Shown: in pieces, positions 45,619-60,600 of the stretch
Layout of the letters: each line of letters opens with the position of its first letter
How positions within the stretch are numbered: the first letter of the stretch is position 1
DNA from: Colius striatus
Taxonomy: Eukaryota; Chordata; Aves; Coliiformes; Coliidae
Reading direction: 5' to 3'
Assembly: GCF_028858725.1 (NCBI RefSeq)
Contig: NC_084768.1
Coordinates: 3,455,853 to 3,519,852, forward strand
DNA: 64,000 nt
The notes under the pieces: generated by a model
The model's database searches: none
The model's input: the letters and a program-made list of their open reading frames with translations, nothing else
What the model was told of the DNA's origin: nothing
Position numbers and translations under genes: made by a program

Positions 45619-48600
45619 GTAGGGGCGCGCCTCCTCCTCTTCCTCCTTCTCCTCCTCTTCCTCCGCCGCGGGGGATGTGGGGGGAGGTTGTGTGTGTGTC
45701 TCTGTGTGTGTGAGAGGTCTACCGCGCAATGGTGGAGTTGTTGTCGTTGGTGTGGGGATGGGGAGACGTTATAGCCGGGGACAATAGCGGCCCTTTGTCC
45801 AAGCGCGGGGTGGGATGAAGGAAATCCAGCGAGGCTGGGCGAGTGCTGCAGTAACCAGCGGCTAATAAGTCCTCAGGGTTGGCCTCTGCTTTCACATCCC
45901 GAAGGTTGTTCTGAAGCTAAAATGGATGGAGCTTTTGGGGACCTTCCCCCAGCTGACTTATTTCCCAGGATTGTCTTTAGTTTCCCCCCCACACACCCCC
46001 CAAAAAATCCACTCATCAAACTGAGTTGGATTCATTCTGGTAGATGATGCACTGCATGCACCATTTTTTTGCTTGTTTTTAATCAGAGAGTAGGGGACCA
46101 GATGGTCCTTATGACTGGTAATGGGATAGGGAGCTCTTCACCTCTAAATGACAGGTTCAAATTTGCTTGGATAACCAGCACTGGTCTGAAGGCTTTGAAG
46201 CCATCTTTCAAAATGAAGTAGCTCTGGTTCTGGTTGGTTAGATGTGCCCACCACCATGGACATCCACAGCCTTTGCTGACAATTTCTAAAGATGAAACTT
46301 GTCCAGGGAAATACTCTGTTTGCTTGAGGGGAACCAAATTTGATGCCCATCCATTGTAACGGGGGCATCTTCCAGCAATACCTGTGCTGTTCTAGGAGAG
46401 AAAGGAGTGAGCCCCAGACAGCAAGTGCTTAAAATACAATACCTTTGTTTTAGCATGGTAACCTCTTCTCCAGGGGAAAAAAAAACTGTGCCTGGACTTG
46501 GGTGGGGAGAGTCTTGCCATGATTTCCCCCCCCACACAGTTTCTCTGATGCAGTAAGAGTCATGTTTTTTCTCTTTCTCCTTTCTCTCTCTCTTTCAAGA
46601 GTTCTTTTAGAGGTTGACTTTGGGGTTTTTTTAAACTTTTGGTTGTGTTTTGCTCCTGGGCTTCAGAAAATACATTTGAATTTGCTACTTGTGAAATCTC
46701 TGCTGCAGTTGCTTGTAACCAAGGTGTGTGTCGGCAGATTCCCACTCACAGCAGGCTGCTGTGTTACAGTTATTTGGATTCTTAACGTTGGCATCTGCCA
46801 AGGTGCTGAGGTATTGCACTCAGTTTAATATCTGTCATTAAAGCAATTAGCTGAGTGAGTTTCTGAGGACTTGAAGAAGCAAAAGCATGAGCAGTTGTGG
46901 AAGGTGGCGTTTGCCTCCAGCCAGATGTGGGAGCGTGCTGCAGCTCGTGGCAAGTGGTAGCTTTTGTCTGTCAGCTCTGTATTATTTGAGTGTTGCTGTC
47001 GTGTTTGGTTTCTTCAAGCCAGTCTGCTCCCTGCCAAGCAAGAAGAAAAAAAGTGCTCAGGGATAGCTAGCTAATACCTGTATTTACAGGTTTTGTGCAG
47101 CGTTCAGCCATTTCAACAATTCAGCACATGCCAGAGCATTGATTGCATTCCTGCTCCCTGTCAGTTTCTAGGATGTTCTCTTCTTAAACACAGGGGCTTG
47201 CTCAAGGGCTGTCTCTGGGATTTGGAAGCTAATGGTTAAGAAATCTGTGTTACCCAGAGTTTGCCTCCTTTAGTTCACTTTGCTACTGCCTAAATTGTGT
47301 GGGCTCTGTAAATGACAACACACCTGACACTTGAGCAGCAACACACCTCAGGCCTTAATATGCATTGAGTTTATATGGGGCTTTGGTTTTTAATAGCTTA
47401 CTTGTTTAATAAGGGCTTTTTGGTGGGTGTTCCTAAATCTTGGGCATGAAATTCCACACCAGCTAGATTGAATGTGATGCTGAAGTCCATTCTTGTATCT
47501 ACCTTGTTCATTTGAACGCTTTTTGCTGATAAATGCCCAATTTTTATCAGCCCATTGCAAAGGCACTTTTCTTTGCCAGGTGTGAAATTAGCAAAGCTTT
47601 AAGAACCACATCCAGCCCTCAGGTGTGCTTGAGATTTCTAGGGATTTGGTAATTGAAGCTGCTCACGAATTGTGGGATGTGATTTGTCTTTAATGCAGTG
47701 TGAAGATGGATTGGGGGGTGGAGATTAGGGATCGGTGTAAGAGAAAGACAGCAAAGCAAGGTGGCTGGGGTTCTGAATGAATAGGAACAAGGGAAAAACC
47801 ACCCCCCACCTTCTGTGGTTTGTGTTTCCAAATAGAGACCGTCTTAATATTGTCAATAGTTGAGGCTCTTCCCACTAATGGTGCCACAGTCTAAATTCCC
47901 AAGGTGGGCAGTGGTAGAGCATATTTCAGTGGGGAAAAGAAACACGAGTTCCTTGGGCAGGAGAAGGGTGAGATGAATTGGTGATGTGTTGCAGCATAAG
48001 GGAGATGTGATGCTGGGTTTTGGTGGGGCACAGGAGCCTCTCTTCTATGTAATTAGGTGTCAGGTGAAGCTCCTGAGGTGCCTTAGCCAAACCAGAGCTC
48101 GCTATGTGCTTCCCACACTCCTGACCTCCATCGTGTTTCAGTTTTTCCCTTTTGTTTTTGAATCTCACTTTAAAGAATGGTTTCAGGAGTGGCAGAACAG
48201 CTGCTGCCTGAGTTATCAAGATGGCTGTTTGCAGTGGAGGAGTGCAACAGCCCTGAGGTCCAGCCCTGTGTCACCAGGCAGCTTGGGTCAGTGGGTCTGG
48301 CTGCCTGGCAGGATGATGGCTGCGCTGGAGCCCAACGCCTCTGCTTGCAGATAAACAGCATCTCTGATGAAGTGAAACAGCTGGAGAATCAAACCTTCCT
48401 CTTCTCATCTCTCCTCATGTATTACGTTTCATCTGCACCAGGGCAGTGCTCTCTGGGCATAGAGAAATGGCCTTTGCTCTCTGGGAGATGTGTGTCTGGT
48501 TTAATAATAAGCAATTATAGAGGTTAGACAGGTGAGGATTTGTGCTCGAGGCCAAGTGCTGGCAATTCTGGGCCATTTTGCCCTTATTTTAGCTAGTGTG

Positions 48601-51600
48601 GCTGTATTGCTGCAACAACACTAACTCACATGAGCTGAGAAAGGGGCCCCTGATGGGTATTCCCAGCCTTGTTTGAAAAAAACCCAACCCCAAACTAATT
48701 CAAAGTATCAGATCTTAAAGTATCATCTCTTCATGTGGGCTTGCCATCTCATCAGCAGCTCCCTGCAATGACAATGATCACTAGTTACAGCTTTGCCATG
48801 GCTTCTGACTACTCAATGATTATCAGCTTGATCATTTTTTTGGGTCTGATGTGGCTCAGTGTCAAACCCTAAAAAGCCAGGAGCAGAGAGCATGGGGTAT
48901 GTGGGAGGGGTTTGCTCTTGGAAGGCAGGATCAGCTGCAAAGGCAGGCTGGTGTGTAGAGAGTCCCAAGGGGCTCTCTGACTCTCCCAGGCCTGTGTGCT
49001 GGGGGTGCCGGGTCTGGCCAGGCTGTGGCCAGTGCCTGAGGCTGGGAAAATAAGATTTTCTAAGTCTCTGGGGCTGGTAAATGCTTCCTGCTTCAGATCA
49101 TTACAGATTCCTTTGCCAGCATCACCCATGGCATGCAGAGAAGCAGCAACGTGAGCTGTTTAACTGAAGTAGCAACAATTGAGGTTGCTCGAGGTATAGC
49201 TTGGGGTGCCTGGCAGCATAAATGGAACCTCCTGTCCCAGTGATGTCGAGTGCCTCCCTGTGAGGCTTGGGTTTCACCCAGTCACAGACTGGCAGGGGTC
49301 GGAAGGGACCTCTAGAGATCATCCAGCCCAGCCCCATCGTCCAGTAAATGACTGGGGTGACACTGAAGAGTTGAATCTACCTTTATTAGCACATTGTGTC
49401 TGGATGAGAAATGGAGATTTATATTTACAGAGATCTGGAAACACCTGCAGTGAGGGAACTCTGATTTCTGTCTAATCTGGGCTCAAGGGAGCCAAGAGCA
49501 GAAACTTTATTTCAGAGAGAGTGGCCCTATCAGTTGCTGCTGGTATCTGATGATGCTTCTGTGATGACCTTTGTTTTTGACTGCTTTAAACTTTGCCAGG
49601 CTTGAACCAGTCAGAATGAAATATTGGTCAGTGTGTGCTTTAAAGTCTCAGGTTTACCTCTTGCAGTGTGGTCTGTTTGTACAGGCTTATGTTCAGGCTC
49701 TGCTGTGCCTTGAATGGGCATTAAAGCTCTGTGCAACTGTAGCATGTGCCCTTAACTCCTGATGGGATGCTTTAAAGAACTCCTGTGGAATGTGCTAGAT
49801 GCCATATGATCACAGCACATAACTCTAAGGGGAACTCTACATTCCTGCCAGCTCCCCCAGAGAGAGAGCTGGGCTCGGGCTGGAAGCTTGAGGATGGAAG
49901 GGAAGGGAGGTGAGGGGAGACTTGAGCTGAAGCTGGCAGGACACGAGACATTGTGAGTTCAAAAAGCAAACTCCAACAAGAGCACCTGTGTGGTCTCCTT
50001 TGGTCTCTTTGCTTGAAAGTCTTTGAAAGTGCTCACAAGATGAGGAGCAGGCAGCGAAGCAGCAACTCATTTGGGTTTTTGCTATGGCATTCAATAACGC
50101 TTTCTTAGCAGCTGGGGAGCATTGAAAGGAGAGCTTCTAGGAGGCAAGATGTAAAAGTGACAGCAAAGATACATGCTACCAAAGGAAAAAGACTCTTTTT
50201 TTCCTGTGCTTTTCTGTGGTGTTTATGAACTAGATAATCTCCAGAACAGCTTTTAAACCCTCAGGGGATAGGCTTGCTTGTGCTTCCTCAGGTAGAGTAA
50301 CGGCAACAGTAACGCCTTTCGTGTGAATTACCAGTGTTGAGGTTTCTTGAGCTGTTTCACACTTGCAAACATAATCTCTTGTACTCTGGTGATTCCTTTC
50401 CACTGAGTCAGAAGAGAGACGTCTCCATGTCACTGGCACAGGGACAAGACCCGTCGCTGACAATGTTGTCTTGTGTTCTCTTCAAGCTGCCTTTTCAGCC
50501 GGGGACGTTTGGTTTAATAAGTCCTTTGTTTGGTTGGTGTTTTTGGGACACTTGAATGCTTTGGTGTTGGCAGTAGTGCTTTTCTTTGTTGTTTTGACAG
50601 GGAGGAGAAGCAGAGAGGGTGTGGACTCTAAAGAGCAGTTTCATGGTTTGTGCTCGTGGCTCGGTGTTCCGGCCTCACGTGCGTTTTGTTTGCTGCGGTA
50701 CGAGCTTCGTGGGGGAAAATATATCCCAAATACAACAAAGCTGGAAACAAATCCCCTCCCCACCACACCCCTCAACACCACCACTCTTCTAAAATCGGAC
50801 ACAAACCCCCCTCTTTGTGGAAATCTTTGTGTATTGCTTAGGTGACGGTGCAAGCAGCGTTCCTCTAGTTACTATTTCCCAAGCGAAAGGAGAAATGTGT
50901 TCCTCCTTCCAATTTCCATGAAGTTTACTTCTAGGCAGTCTCAAATGAACCTTCAAATCAAAAGCCTTGGGCTCATACAATATTAGTTCTAGCATTTTGT
51001 CATAGGAAGGCACAAAAAGAAGTTCTTGAGCCTTGAGCTCTATACCCTACAGCGTGTGACGTGCTGCCAGCAGCTCTGAGTGCTTCCCAAGGGAGGTCAG
51101 AGCCTCAGCCCACACACAGAAAGGGACTGGGGTGTCTTCTGGGAGGGGGAATGCAGCTTTTCCTGTGGCAGGAGCAGGACTTGAGGAGGGATGCAATGCT
51201 GCCTGGATATGCCTTGCCCAACAGCAGCAGAAACACACAGGAACATCCCAGTGCCAGAGATTCCTGGAGGTGTGAACACAAACCTCTTCCTATTCAAAGC
51301 ATCTGCCTTAGGAACTTCCCAGTCCTTCCCACCTCCTCGCCTGCCTTCCAGTGTCTGTCCTATACAAGCCCCTTGGAAGCTTGTCATGGCTTTACTTTCC
51401 CAGCCTAACTTCATCTGAAAAGGATGCTCATAGCTTTTTGGGAGTGAGAAGGGCAGAACAATATGGGGTGACATTTCTGTTGTTAGAGGTAAAGCTGCCA
51501 AGAAGTTCTGGGGCAGGTAGAAATGGGTCCTGAGGTAGTTTCTATCTGTATCTATTCCAAGCAAAAGGTCTGCATAGGTGCAGTGCCAGCTAATAGTTGG

Positions 51601-54600
51601 AATGTTGCCATAAAACAACCCCCAATGAAACAACCAAAAACACCTCCAAGCAACAAATCCCTCCAAACTACTTTATCACTTGAATAAATGATTCAGGATG
51701 TCTCAGTGCTCAGGATGTCACCACAAGACGTGTCTGTGCCAAACCCTCCACACACTGAGCTGCTCCTTAGGATGGAAGGGGCATGGACTGGGGAGCAGTG
51801 GCTGTGGCAGCTGCCTGTCCTTGCTTCCTGAAAGCTGGGAACTCTGTGCTTCCCTCCTGTAGCCCATCCTCTCCCACCTTCACCTAGTATTGCTTAGACA
51901 GTTGCAGGTTGTTCTGCTGCCTCTGTGTCATGCTCATTGCTTGCTTAGGAAAGAAATGTCCTATTTTTTCCCCCTGTGTTGGAGCTGGCTGTGTTCTGGG
52001 AGAGTTTTCTCTCTCTGGGGAATTCAACTTCCCTCTCCTGCTCAAGAACCACTGGGTTTTGTCTTGGCAGTCTCAGCATTACTATGCTTATTGCAAAAGA
52101 GCCAAACTGTGTGGGTTTGGGGATGAGGGATACTGCTGGTTTATAACCTCATGCCAGTAGTGATCTGATGCTCCCTTCTTGTACATTAGGCTCCTCAGCT
52201 TGTGGTGCATCTCCCTCTGCTTCTCTGTGCCCTTAGAGAGTCCAAACATCTTTACAGCCTGATCTTAACCTTCCCCTTGGCCATGCTGAAGTTGTTTCCA
52301 TGGGCTTTAACCTCTTAGGGATGACACTTGCTAAAGCAGCCTTCCCCTCTGCTCAGGAGGAGGGACACCTGGGTGTGGGGTGTCTCAGTGATGGCATTAT
52401 CAAACAGTAGGAGCCTCTTCTGCTGCTCTTGTCCTGCAGTCCTACTCTGCACATGTTTTGCTGTTTATTTTTACAGAGTAACACTTTAATATATCCATGT
52501 AGGGAATCTTAACTCTACCAGGAATCTGGGACAGTGGTGGAGAAGGGGACAGATGAGACTAGTAGCAAAAAAAAGGGCTAAAAAAGGTCATTCTTCAGGG
52601 TCTGTGTGAGTCTGAGGGGCTTGCCAAGTATTTTCTGCAGGTAGTTCTCTCCTTTCTTGCAAATGCCCCTTTGTTGCTGTTGTAGCTGCCTCTGTTGCTA
52701 CTGGTTTCTACTCAACCCCTTTGCAAACCTCCACCCAAATGCCTGTTAAAAAGCTGATGTAATTATGACACTTGTGCTGCATCTGATCTAAGAGGGGATG
52801 TAAGTGCATGTAATAGCGTAGATATTTTAGCCTTTGCTTAAATGTGATAACACTCAAGTGTCTGTAGGAGAGATCTGCTGGAAGGAATGGTTAGGGAGGA
52901 ATTGGGCTTCAGGCTGCTGAGACTGTGCTCTTGAAAATGTAGCACAAATGAAGCACTGATCTAAATGCTATTGATTATTACTGGATGCAGAGGAGCCACC
53001 TGCCCAGAGGTTTCCACTTAGAAATTCCTGCCACCCTCCCCCTCCAAATGGGAGTTTCTTCCAGTTATGTCTGCAAATTGATTTGCAGTCCCCTGGAAAG
53101 CCAAGTGCTGAGCATGGAAAACAGAGTCAGTGTGGGCAATGGCAGGAGCTGGGGCTGCTGAGGGCACCTGGGGCTGTGGGGACTCTGCCTGGGTCACTTT
53201 GGCTGGCTGCCCCTTTTTTTCCTCACATATACTCCTCATATATGTGTGAGGATGCTCTAATGTTGTGGCAGGGCTGCCTGCACCAGAGCTACTCCTCCTC
53301 CCCTTCACATGCTGTGGAAAACACCAAGGTGAAGCCTCTCAATGCAAAGATGTGTCCATCACAGCCTGGCTGTGGGATCCCTTAATGCTGGTGTGCAAAC
53401 ACGTCCTGCATCACGCAGGCTTTGCTGGGAGAGCTGCCTGTGGGAGGAACGTGAGCTGTGGCTGCTGGGGGGAGGCAGAAGCACAAATGGCATCATTTTT
53501 TGCTGAGTGTTCCTTAAAGACAATCCAGGCTTTGTTGCTGAAGCCACAACAACAGCAGCTCAACTTCTTTCAGTTCGGGGACCTTTAAAAGGGCTCTTTT
53601 TTGCCAAGGCATAGGGCAGCCTCCACTACAGCCCTTGCCCCTCTTTCATGCCATGCCCTGGTAATAGTTTGGGGGGGGGTGGGTAAAGACAAGCAAAAAA
53701 ACCCCATCCTACCCCAAATAATTAGTGGGGAGGGATAAGGCTATGGCAAGCAGCTGAAAACTCCCAGAAGTGGGGAATTTGGGACAGGTACTCAGTGAGT
53801 TTTGTTTCTCATCGTAGTGTCAGGCTCCCACAGTACTGTAGAAAGAGAATACAGAGGAGCACTTGATACTCCCAAAGCAACCCCTTGTTTTGGGAGGGTG
53901 GGAGATGAAGGCTTTGATGCTTTTCTAGAGGAGAATGATGGTGAGGAGTGTGGAAGGTTTAGCACTTTCTTTGCTCCATCTCTAAAGAAACCACAGGCAG
54001 CAGCTCTCCAAGCGAAATTATCCCACGGTTTGACACTGGAGTTACTTTTACATCTAGTCTGGGCAGACTGAGGTAAACCTGCTTCCTTTCCTATGGTTTC
54101 ATGTCTGCTTTTTGTCTGCCTTTACAGGAGAAAAAAGGTCTGTTTACCCTTGCTAAGTAACCTGTGAAATGCAGTACTTTGCTGCCTGATCTTCAATTTC
54201 CAGACAACTTTCACCTCCCTGCTCCCCAGCTGGTATTGCTTTATCAGCATAAATATGCAGACTGACAGAGTCCTGAATGCCTTTTAAATGTTGGCTCATT
54301 TCCCTCTTCGTTCTCTGGAGAGGCTGAATTCATACCCTGTGGTTGGTAGGGTCTGTGGGTTGCTGGGGAGGGCTCAGGGACCTCCCCCAAGGCAGAGGAG
54401 AGCCATGAAGTGCAGATGTTGCGTGGAAAGCCCCCACGTTGTGGGTTTTAAGCCATGAGGATCTCCATCGGGTGTTGGTAGTGTGATACCCTCTGCTACT
54501 GGCTCTTCCATGGTCCTGTGAATCCTCTGGCTGCAAGTGGTGGTGGCTGGTGCCCCCTTCACACCTGCTTTGTTCATAGAATCATAGCATGGTAGGGGTT

Positions 54601-57600
54601 GGAAGGGACCTTTAGAGATCATCCAGTCCAACTCACTGCAGGAGCAGGGTCACCTAGATCAGGTCGCATAGGAACATGTCCAGGAGGGTCTTGAAGACCT
54701 CCAAGGAAGGAGCCTCCACAACCCCTCTGGGCAGCCTGTTCTAATCTGTCCCTAAACTCCAGCTTTTGAAACAGAGCAGGTTTAAGTGTCTTTGCTTCTG
54801 GCACTAGGCACAAGCACTGCCTGTGGGACTGCAGCAAGAGGAGCTGAGGCAACATGGTCCTTTGTGGGGGTAGGGGAGCATGGAGACATTTCCCTTCTGG
54901 GTATAAGTGCAGTTCTTTCTCTGTCCATGCACAGAAGATGCTTTTCCTAGTTTGGCTAATATATACACTTTGATAATTTTGCCCTACTAAGGGAAGGAAG
55001 ATGACAGAGAATCTCCTTTCACTTTCAATGAGTATTGTTCTCTCCTTAAGCTCCTGACCCCCAAGAGTTGTCCTGCTGAAGCACTTCACATTGCTCTGGT
55101 GTAGTGCCTGTGAGTAGGTCATGATGGGAGAGCTGGAGAGGAGCCATGCTCAGCCCTTCCTGTGCAGGAGTGCATCCTTCTGAACTTCCCTGGGGATCAC
55201 AGCTCTCTCCTCTGAAGCCATGCAGCTGCTGCAGTGGGACACATCCATAGTGATGTGCTATTGCTGTGCTGTCTCTGCAGTCTCTCTGCCTTGGGACAAG
55301 TTCTCCTCCTGCACTGCACATCCTTCTCCCCATACTCTGTGGAAGGAGAAAGCAAGGAGAGAGCTTAGGTGCTTTAATTAAGATTCTATGCTCTCCAGCT
55401 CCCATGCTGTACCACAGGGGCTGGTGCTGGTAGCAGAGGCTCCTTCAGCTGTAACCTGTCTGGAGCAATCCCACCCTTTGGCTGCTGCTGAGAAAGGGCT
55501 GTCATAGGAATGTTGCCAAACGACCTATTTCAGTTTTGTAAGGAGGTGCAGCAGGTTGTGGCTGTATTGGGTGGCAGCTGGGGGTGTATTCTGAAGGCAG
55601 AATAGTCTCAGCTCAGAGCAATTAGCTTCAGCCAGAGGAAATACAGACTTTACCCTGTCAATGGAATGGAATGAAGTTGTCTCTTTTCCACATCGCTCCA
55701 TTGACTTGAAGCATTTCAGTGAGGAGGTGATCGTTGCCATCACCTCACAGAGCTGTTCAAGAAGAGCCCTCCTGTGTACCTTGAGCAGGTTTTGCAGGGC
55801 ACATGCAGCATTACAAACACCACCTGAAAGTTCTTTTATTAGGAAATGAAAAGGCTGCTGTGAGCAAGTGATCCCTCTGCAAGCTGTGCTACAAATACAG
55901 GTCAGGAGCGTGTCTCTGGGGCACACGAAGCCTTTCAGGGAATATCCAATAACTGGGTTAATAAAGAGTCCTTGCTGTACAGAGCAGGATGCATCTCATA
56001 CACATAGAGACTAATTCTCCACAATGAGACTTCTAGACAGCAACTGCAGCCCATGGTCAATGTTAGCTGAACTGCTCTGTGCTAAGGTGCTGGGAGCTGA
56101 GCTGTGTGGCAGGCTCCAGCGCTGCACACCAGCAGCAAACTGTTTCTATACAGATGAGCTTGTGAGCTCCTGCTTCTGCTGTAGCAGAAGATGCTTTTGG
56201 AGCTTGTGTGTGGTCTGTGAGTGTTAATTTTGTCTTTGGCTGCAGCACCAACAAATGTGGGTGCGGGATGCGGTCCATGGTGGGACAGAGGGAATGGAAA
56301 GGGTGTTGTATGCCTCAGGCATTTCATTGGAGTACAAGATGTGCCTTTGGCCTCTGTGTTAAGGGAGTGAACTGTTTCTGTCTTCTGGATTTGCCAGCCA
56401 ACTCTGGCACAAAGGTCTTTCTGAGCAGGTAAATGCCATTACACCACCGACTCAATACCCTGAGCAAGCTAATGGTGATTCACCTTATCTGCACGGGGAA
56501 ACCTGACCCTGCCTCCTGCCAGGCTCTGAGGGACCAGCCACAGGCTCATCCTTCACACTCAACCTGTCCCCTCCATCCTCCTTCCACCACAGAACAGGTC
56601 ACAGTCCTCTGCAGGTTGCCCAGTGAGTGGGCTTGAGGGAACACACAACTGCTGTCTTCTGGGGACTTGCCTGTTCAAGGAAAGCAAACTGAGGGCAGCT
56701 GCCTCTGAGCACGTTCAGGGACATGCAATGGCAGTGGGGAGGTGGCTGATTGCCACAGGAGACGTTGTGGGATGTGGGGTTCAACCCTCCCTGTCCTGGT
56801 GCCTCATTCCATCAGCTGTTGCCCGTGGCCAGGGCAGCACAGCTGTGCTTTGGTGAGGTCTGCAGTGGCTCTGAAGGTCTCTACAAGAAGGATTTAGCAC
56901 AGGAATGTTTTATTCAGCAAAAACTGCATCACAAGCTGCTTTTTTTCTTCCTCTTAATCAAATTTTTTTGGCTCTTCTAGTGGGTTTCTGTATATATTGT
57001 CAGGTTTGTGTGCTAATGCATTAACCCTTTCTGCTCTCTTAGGCATCTCTATGCTCTGTAGGAGACCTTGCCTAGCAGAGGAGCCTTTGTATTGATGTTG
57101 TTCTTCTGTGAGCAGCCTGTGGAGACTGTATCATTCCCAGCAACTGAGAAAGAGTGTCCTTGTCACTGCTGAGGATGCTGCTCTCATCCAGTGCCTAAGA
57201 TAGCCCAGCAAATTACTGCACCTGGTATAGTACCAAGGGCTGCTACATTGCAAGTCTCCTCAGCAGCTTCACAGTAGCTAAGTAATTCCTGCCTCATGTT
57301 AAATCTTAAGTACTAGTTTGTTGCTCTTGGTTAAGCAGCAGCAGCTTGCATTTGCTCATTAGCCATCCTTTCTGTCTCTCTGTTTCAGCATACATAGTAA
57401 ACTTGAATTAATTGCTGCTGCCCCTTGTAGAAATATAGTGATTTTTCTCCTTCTCTGCCTGTTTCTTTTCCTCCCCTCCACCCTTAGGGTTGATTTCTAG
57501 AGATTCTAGGCTTTCCACACTCTTGAATCCTTTCTGTTGTTCTCCTAAAACCTTTCCAACCATGAAAAATTGTCCAGTGCTGTTGGTCCTCTGATCTCTT

Positions 57601-60600
57601 TGCCTCCCTTCTCCTGTTCCACATTCCCACTTTCTGCCTTGCTCTCTTTTAAAAGTTGACCAACAGGACTGAAAGGACCTTTTGAACATTCCCTCCTCCT
57701 TCCACCCCAGCTCTCCTAGCACACAGTGATATGAAAGCCAAGTTTTTGAAGGAAGATCAAACACTGATTTCATACTTGGAAGCCAATGAGCTACTTGGAT
57801 TTCTTTCTTTCTTGCCTTTTTTTCTTAATCATGCTTGAAGTAGACACTTGGAAGTGGTTTGGCAAAAGAAATATTCCTGTGCCTTGAGAAGGCATCTTCT
57901 GTTCTGAAGCTGGCAGGGTGCAGAGGAGAGAAGAGATGGCCTCTAATTTTACCAGTCTAGCACATAGGTCATGTGCATGTGGATCATGACCACGTGAGAG
58001 TGCATTAAGCATCCTCTGTGCACAGGGGAATAAATAGCTTCACATTTCTTAATAGAGGCTCCAGTTAAGAGCTATATTTTATTTATTGATAGCTCACCCC
58101 ATGTTTGAAAGAGTAAATGCCATCTAAATGGGTTTGGTAGTCTACAGAGTAAATCAGGAGATTTTTTAGATGAGGGGTTTTTTTCATGTTTCTTAATAGT
58201 CTGAATGCCTCTGGAATATTCCCTCTGGTCATGATGGTTACATGAGCAGTATTTCAGTGGCATGGATCTAACACCACTCATGGACATGCAATAGAGCCAG
58301 AGAAATGATAGCTGCAAAGTCTCTTTGTATCACATATATAACAAACACTGGCAATGCCACCAGCCTGTCTTAGCCATGATAAATCTTTCCCATTGCTGGG
58401 TGTCAGAGTGATGAATAATGAGCAGTGTGTTCTTTCTGCAAAGCAGCTGTCCCGTGGCTTTACAGCAGCATAAACCTCCTCAGCCTTTCTGGGTGCCCTG
58501 GGAAAGGCAGCTCTTTAGCAGATGCCATCTCAATCATGAGGCTACTTGAGAGCATGGAATGCATCTACATAGGTTGCTTGTTGCTTAATTTGCTGCTCTA
58601 GAGGATCTAGGTCTTCTGGCTAATCTAACATGGTGAGGTAGCCAGTGCATAACTAACATAGTTAAAGTTTGCTAAGATCAAAGTAGTTGAGGTCTTGAGT
58701 TAGTTGAGTAGCTTAATTTGTAGCTAATGATCAGTTAAAACATCATTTTGCTACGTTTGTGTCTAACAACTCAATTCTGCAGTGAAGCAAACTCACATTT
58801 ACTCAAGTCTACATCCAACAGTTATTCAATTACAATGTCAGAATCCAAACACCTGGGGTGGAAGGCATTAGCACAGTCCCTCAAAATAACACCTTGAATG
58901 GTCTGTGTGAGTCTCTCAGTGACTTTGCAGCTTCATGCCATTCCAAGCTGTGAAGGAAAAGCTTACCAAGGAGGTCACGCTGCTCTGCTTTAGCCTTAGC
59001 AATCTGCTCAGTCCTGTACTAAGGCTGCAAACATACAAATAGCCAGAAAGGTTCTCAGCAGGGGAAGCTCAACTCTTGAATTTCCTTGTTTTCTCACCAA
59101 ACCCCAAACTTCACCAGACTCTTAAGTGACTTAAAGTCATTCTGATGACTTCTGTATCCATAGAAATAGATAGTCATAAGGCAACCTTCACAAGCAGTCG
59201 AACTGGCAGCTGTGACAGTTAGGCTGAAGAGCTGTGACATGTACAGGTGCCTTACTCTTTACCCCTGTGGAGCTGGTTGTTGATCTGGTCTTGGTTATGA
59301 TCAGCAGATTAGCTGCATGCTGAAGAGCTGGTCTTGCTTTGTGTTGGGTTGAGAGATGAGGGAGTTTGTATGGCGGTTGTCTGTACTGTACTGAACCTGA
59401 GCAGTCAAACTTGCACACAAGGCTGTGAGTCAATGATGGCTTCTGAGCCCAGCTGTCAAAAACCTCTGCTCTCTCATCTCTGGGAAAACATGACTTTAAA
59501 ACTACTCTTCCCCTTGACATGCAGCAGGGCATGTGATTGTGTTTGGTCTGAGCAGAGCAGTGAGTTTCTCAACTCTGTGGATTTGTTCCAAACAAGTGAT
59601 GTTGGCTTTGGTTTTGTTGTCCTTGAAGGTGCCTCATCACCAGACATGGAGCCCAGCTATGGGGGAGGCTTGCTAGATATGGTGAAAGGAGGAGCAGGGA
59701 GACTCTTCAGCAATTTGAAGGATAACCTGAAGGATACCCTGAAAGATACATCTTCAAAGGTCATGCAGTCTGTTGCCAGGTACAGTACAGCTGAAGTTGC
59801 CCAACACAGGTAAAATCACTATCTGCCAAGTGCCAGTCTGAGCTGTCATCTTAACCAGCACAGCACATCTTCCAGCTCCCCTAAGGAAGGGAGGAGGTGG
59901 AAGTCACAAGTGACTTCTGTGATTCTGTCTTATAATTGGTGTTTGGCCTCAAGGAACCAGATAAACCAAAGCAAAACCATCTAATATTCGTAGTAAGTGA
60001 GCGTCAGCATCCTGACATGTGGAAAAGACCCTCCCCAGTGGAAGTGAAACACTTGCTCTCTGATTCCTCTGTTGAATCCTGTGGGGTCCTATTCAGCCAC
60101 CACTAAAATATTGACTTGTATTGTATACCTTCCCTTTGCTGTTCAAGGAAGCTCTTCTTGCTGAGGTAACTGTTCCCTTTGCTGTAAGGCATCTTTTGAG
60201 TAGAAAGAAGAGCTGAAGTGACTTTGCTTTGGTTTCCTCTGCTGGTGTTGCACCCAGTGCTTGATGCTCCACCTGCCTCTGAGAGAGATGGGGCTATGGT
60301 AAATTAATTCCTTCATGCAGGCAGGAGCTCAGAGGCTGTGAGACAGGATCTGCAAAGTGGCAAACTGCTGGAGATTTCTCCTGAAAGCTGGCACTGAAAA
60401 TTAATGACAAAAGGGAAAAGGGACCTTTTTTTGCAAGCTTCTGCATCCAGTTAATTGCATATGTGGAAGGGAGGGCTGGGTCACTGTCTGCAGGAAGCTA
60501 TTAGTCCTTTCCTCTTAAGGCATAATGATCAAGTACAAAGAAGCAGTTTTGAGATAACTCTTTCCTTGTGTCAAAAGCAGATTGTTGTGGGCAAACACTC

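Larger units (their letters stand above)
44900..45720 (+). promoter_or_regulatory. DNAJC6: CpG-island promoter of the long auxilin isoform
   Basis: GC- and CpG-rich block ending in the long first exon at 45408-45618. Sp-type GGGGCGGG boxes are seen at about 45240-45265. An RE1/REST-like core lies inside the exon at 45597-45617. Confidence 0.75.
45619..59628 (+). other. DNAJC6: DNAJC6 long-isoform intron 1
   Basis: A 14-kb intron. It begins with a CCT/CTT pyrimidine run and short GT repeats (45630-45715). Two antisense CR1 remnants lie at 49279 and 54577. No additional exon was recognised. Confidence 0.85.

Noticed and set aside
58560-59000. Possible old LTR or other transposon in DNAJC6 intron 1
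   Set aside because: AT-rich with many short internal TTAG/CTAA words, but no terminal repeats, primer site or family sequence that I can recognise.
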